Part shown: in pieces, positions 61,125 to 64,000 of the stretch | Position numbering within the stretch: position 1 is the stretch's first letter | Layout: each line of letters opens with the position of its first letter | Notes under the pieces: generated by a model | Databases searched by the model: none | What the model was told of the DNA's origin: nothing | The model's input: the letters and a program-made list of their open reading frames with translations, nothing else | NCBI RefSeq assembly: GCF_003369915.1 | Contig: NC_046674.1 | Span: 7,130,001 to 7,194,000 of the forward strand | Length of the DNA: 64,000 nucleotides | Direction: 5' to 3' | Source: Drosophila miranda | Taxonomy: Eukaryota; Arthropoda; Insecta; Diptera; Drosophilidae | Program-made: the position numbers and the translations under genes

Positions 61125-64000
61125 CTGCAAAGACGCACAAGGAAGAGCAGAAAGGGAAAGGCTTGAAAACAGTTTTCAACCAAAAAACATAAAAACAGGA
61201 GGCAAAAAAAAAAATGATATTTATTAAGTTCTGGCCGGGGCCGTTCTCACAATGTTCCGAGCCTATAAGAAAAAAATTTTAATTAAATCGCTTTTTTCCC
61301 TTAAAAAAAAAACTCGACGGACGTCTGGACCCTAACCTAACCCTTTTTAGGCAAGGCAAGAGGACAAGCGAGAACGAACGAACGAAAAAAAAAAGCACAG
61401 AAAAAGGATGAGGCAAGAGCCGAGGGAAGGGGAACGTGAGCTCGTCTCATCTGCATAACAGAAAGAGAGAGAGGGAAAGTGAGATATGCTGATTCAACCC
61501 TTTAGTCCCAAAGGATCTGATCCGACCCGATCCGATGCGATGCGATGTGGTGCGAGTCGGCAAACTCGTTAGAAATGCGTCACGCATGCCCGCAGACCTC
61601 GCCGAGGATTGCCAGGATCATTTTAATCTCTCCTCATTTAACTTTTTCGGTTTTATCACTTTCGATTTTTAGCAAAAAAAATAATATAATAAATAAAGAG
61701 AAAGAAGAGATGCGCGCCCAGGGGAAGGGGGTAAATTAATTCCTTGAATTCCGTGTGAAATGTACAGAAAATGGAAGTTTTCTTGGGTTCTTGAGCGATT
61801 TATTGCCCTCGCATCCTAATGATTTCAAGATTCCCGGATCGCTGAGGCAGCAGTTACTGTTATGGCACCACAGTCCAAAATGGACGAGACTGACGACACT
61901 GTCGCTGTAGATGATGATTATGTCAAATCGTAAATAATTATGTGAGAATATTTCAGTCGGCGACAGTCGCCACTGCCATCCAGGCAGAAGCCAGCGGCCA
62001 GTAGCCAGAAGCAGCAGCAACATCTTTAATTAATAGAAAAACGAGCTGCGGGCCAACTAAATTATAACAGAGCAGAAAAAGCCTCGTACATCGATTGCTG
62101 GCTGATTCTTCTGCTTCGTCTTTTACTGTTTTTTGCGACTCTGCGGACTCTCTGGGAGCAGAGGCGTCAGCAGTCAGCAGCACCAAGGTACAAGCGCATC
62201 CACCAACATGCGATGCGCTTTGCTCTTCTCACTTGCAGCCAGTTCTTCTTGTCATTAACCCATCAAAGGGTCCATGGGGCTGTTACAAGTTATGGGTGTT
62301 TAGCAGGAGAACAAGAAGAATGAAACTTTATTTTCAGCGCTGATTGCATCGGTCGGAAGCTGAACGGCTCTCGAAACTGAACACGCAATTAGTGCTTGAA
62401 AGTTGATCAATAATTAGTCTAATGGATAACCAAGGTTAACTGGACTGTCAAAAATGCCTTCGAATAGTTGAAAGTGAAAGTGCTACATGTGCCATTGCTC
62501 TCATATCATTAAAAATCATTAACTTGCAGCTCTCATATTTAAACAAATCGGCTATTGAACATCTAGAGTTTCCGCTCAAGGGTTAATGGACAGAGCAGGC
62601 CACACTTCTAGTCTTTGCAGCCCCCCTCCCGACCCTTTCCAGTGTGGGTATTTAACACAGGCTTGCGTAAGTCGGGAGTCGGGAGTCGGGAGTCTGTCTG
62701 GCTAGTCGTGTGAGGAAAGAAGAGGGACATATATACATTTGCAGCAATAAATAAATGAGACGTGATTTCAATACACAAATAATGTCACTGGCAACGGTGG
62801 AGGCCAGTGTGCTGCGGGGAGGAAGGAATAACAGCCAGATCTTCTGGCAGGGAGTCAGGGAAGGAGAGAGACTCGAATAATCGGCAGCGCTGCTCCTGCG
62901 CAATGCGCGCTGCCTGCTGCAGAGAGAGCTCTGCTCTGCTCTGCTCCTCTTCTTTTTCTCTTTCTGCTTCTACTTCAGATTGTTGCTGATTTTTTATTTA
63001 TTTAATTTGCGGGTTCGGTTCTGTTTTTTGTTGTTGTTGTTTCCTTCTGCTTCTGTTTCTGCTTGTGCTCTGCTCTTCACTGTTGTTGCTGTTGCTTTTG
63101 TCATTTGCTAAATATGTTGTTTTTATGCGAACGGCAAATGGTAAAAATGGACAAAAAATTAACTGCAGTAACTTTTTAGTTGGCACTTGGAAGCAATAAT
63201 GACATTCGACGCCACATACCAAGCAGCTGCCCAGAAGGAGTGGGCACCAGCACCAGGAATAGGGACCAGACCAGGAACCAGGGACCATGGGCCAGACAGA
63301 ATATGCGTCTGGTCTGACTGTGTGTTTGTTTGTGTTTGTGTTTGTATGTGCGTGGAGCAGTCAATCGTGCGATCGCCTTCGATTATGGGCAAAAAGTAGA
63401 CGCCGGGACAAACAGAAAAGCAACAGCCAGCCGCAGACTTTGACTTCAAGCTGGTGCTGGAGTTGGACCTGGAGCTGGACCTGGGGACCTGGGACCTGTG
63501 CCTGTGCCTGGGGCCGCCTCCCTCCTCAGATGGCATTGGCAATGGGCAAGTAACCGAAACTATTTCTCATATACAACGATAAATTAAAAGCCAACTTTTT
63601 AAACGACCAAATTCTTGTCGATCAAAATTCCATTGGTGGCAATAACTTGGCTGGTACGAGTACGTGCCAATGGCCCGATGATGGCCAGCCAGCCGACGGA
63701 GGACCCAAAGCCAGACCCCAGACCCCAGGCCAAACCAAACCAAACCAAAGCGAACCATAACCATAACCTGGCGACATCTTTGACAGAGCCAGAGGCGGGA
63801 AACGTATTCTGCAATCAGCATTTTCCAGCGAGAAGAGAACGCGTCTCGTTGGCTGAATCTGGGGATCGGAATAGGGGTGGGGTTCGCAGTCTGCGTCTGC
63901 GTCTGAGTCGGAGTCTGAGAGAGATCTTTGCTACCCGCAATGTTTGGGGTGAGTTTTTTCTTAGGTTTTTTTTCTTGTACTTTTTCTATACAACTATTGT
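61125..64000. other. nab upstream region or intron, to the right edge
   Basis: No coding exon could be supported. It contains TTTTTT and GTTGTTG tracts, GGGAGTC repeats (62670-62693), CTCTG repeats (62928-62945) and GGACCTGG-type repeats (63457-63500). The missing nab start exon could lie here or beyond the window. Confidence 0.45.
62670..62693. repeat. GGGAGTC short tandem repeat
   Basis: Three tandem units of 7 bp. Confidence 0.75.

Noticed and set aside
63159-63542. 127-codon minus-strand ORF as a possible nab 5' exon
   Set aside because: Low-complexity translation of GT and CCTGG repeats, with no NAB similarity.

Overview
The window is nuclear DNA of a drosophilid fly. Every confidently named gene has a close Drosophila melanogaster counterpart. 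Introns are mostly 55-90 bp with GT-AG ends, the proteins carry polyglutamine and simple-sequence tracts, and the genes belong to chromosome arm 3L (Muller element D). The abundance of short GC-rich microsatellites and the rearranged gene order suggest a species outside the melanogaster group, perhaps the obscura group; that is inference. No transposable element, rRNA, tRNA or CRISPR array was recognised.

Layout, left to right. 1-4874 (+): most of brahma (brm), the SWI/SNF ATPase, cut off at the left edge. 5234-6727 (-): an SPSB3-like SPRY/SOCS-box protein. 7448-11027 (-): Noc1 (CEBPZ family, ribosome biogenesis), with a Myc-type E-box in its promoter. 13037-20792: a perfect head-to-tail duplication of a 3,878-bp unit, each copy carrying a complete open Ack tyrosine-kinase gene (+). 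22791-29974 (-): Chd64, a calponin/transgelin gene whose 18-codon first exon lies 6.5 kb upstream of the rest. 32883-42315 (-): ensconsin (ens, MAP7 family), rebuilt here from 16 exons, with a candidate short isoform that ends in a hydrophobic tail. 43574-44629 (-) and 44908-46284 (+): RfC4 and Ras64B, head to head. 47641-47960 (+): Akh, the adipokinetic hormone precursor. 48493-51824 and 53856-56846 (+): two CLIP-domain serine proteases, with a proline-rich arginine-tailed ORF inside the first intron of the first. 58533-61124 (-): the 3' exons of nab, a transcriptional co-repressor whose 5' exon was not found.

The genes do not form one pathway; they are ordinary euchromatic neighbours. The most notable result is the Ack duplication. 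The two copies differ by no indels, yet I counted 15 amino-acid replacements against about 4 silent changes. By comparison with D. melanogaster Ack as I recall it, most replacements look derived in the distal copy. The distal copy also lacks the upstream promoter and noncoding exon, so its expression would need transcription from the proximal promoter or a promoter captured at the junction. Other points are the short ens isoform, the RfC4/Ras64B promoter pairing (Ras64B is paired with Rop in D. melanogaster), a GC-AG intron and the nested ORF.

Coordinates of multi-exon genes are the outer limits of the coding sequence; exon lists are in the evidence. Exon joins were checked by hand for splice signals and reading frame.
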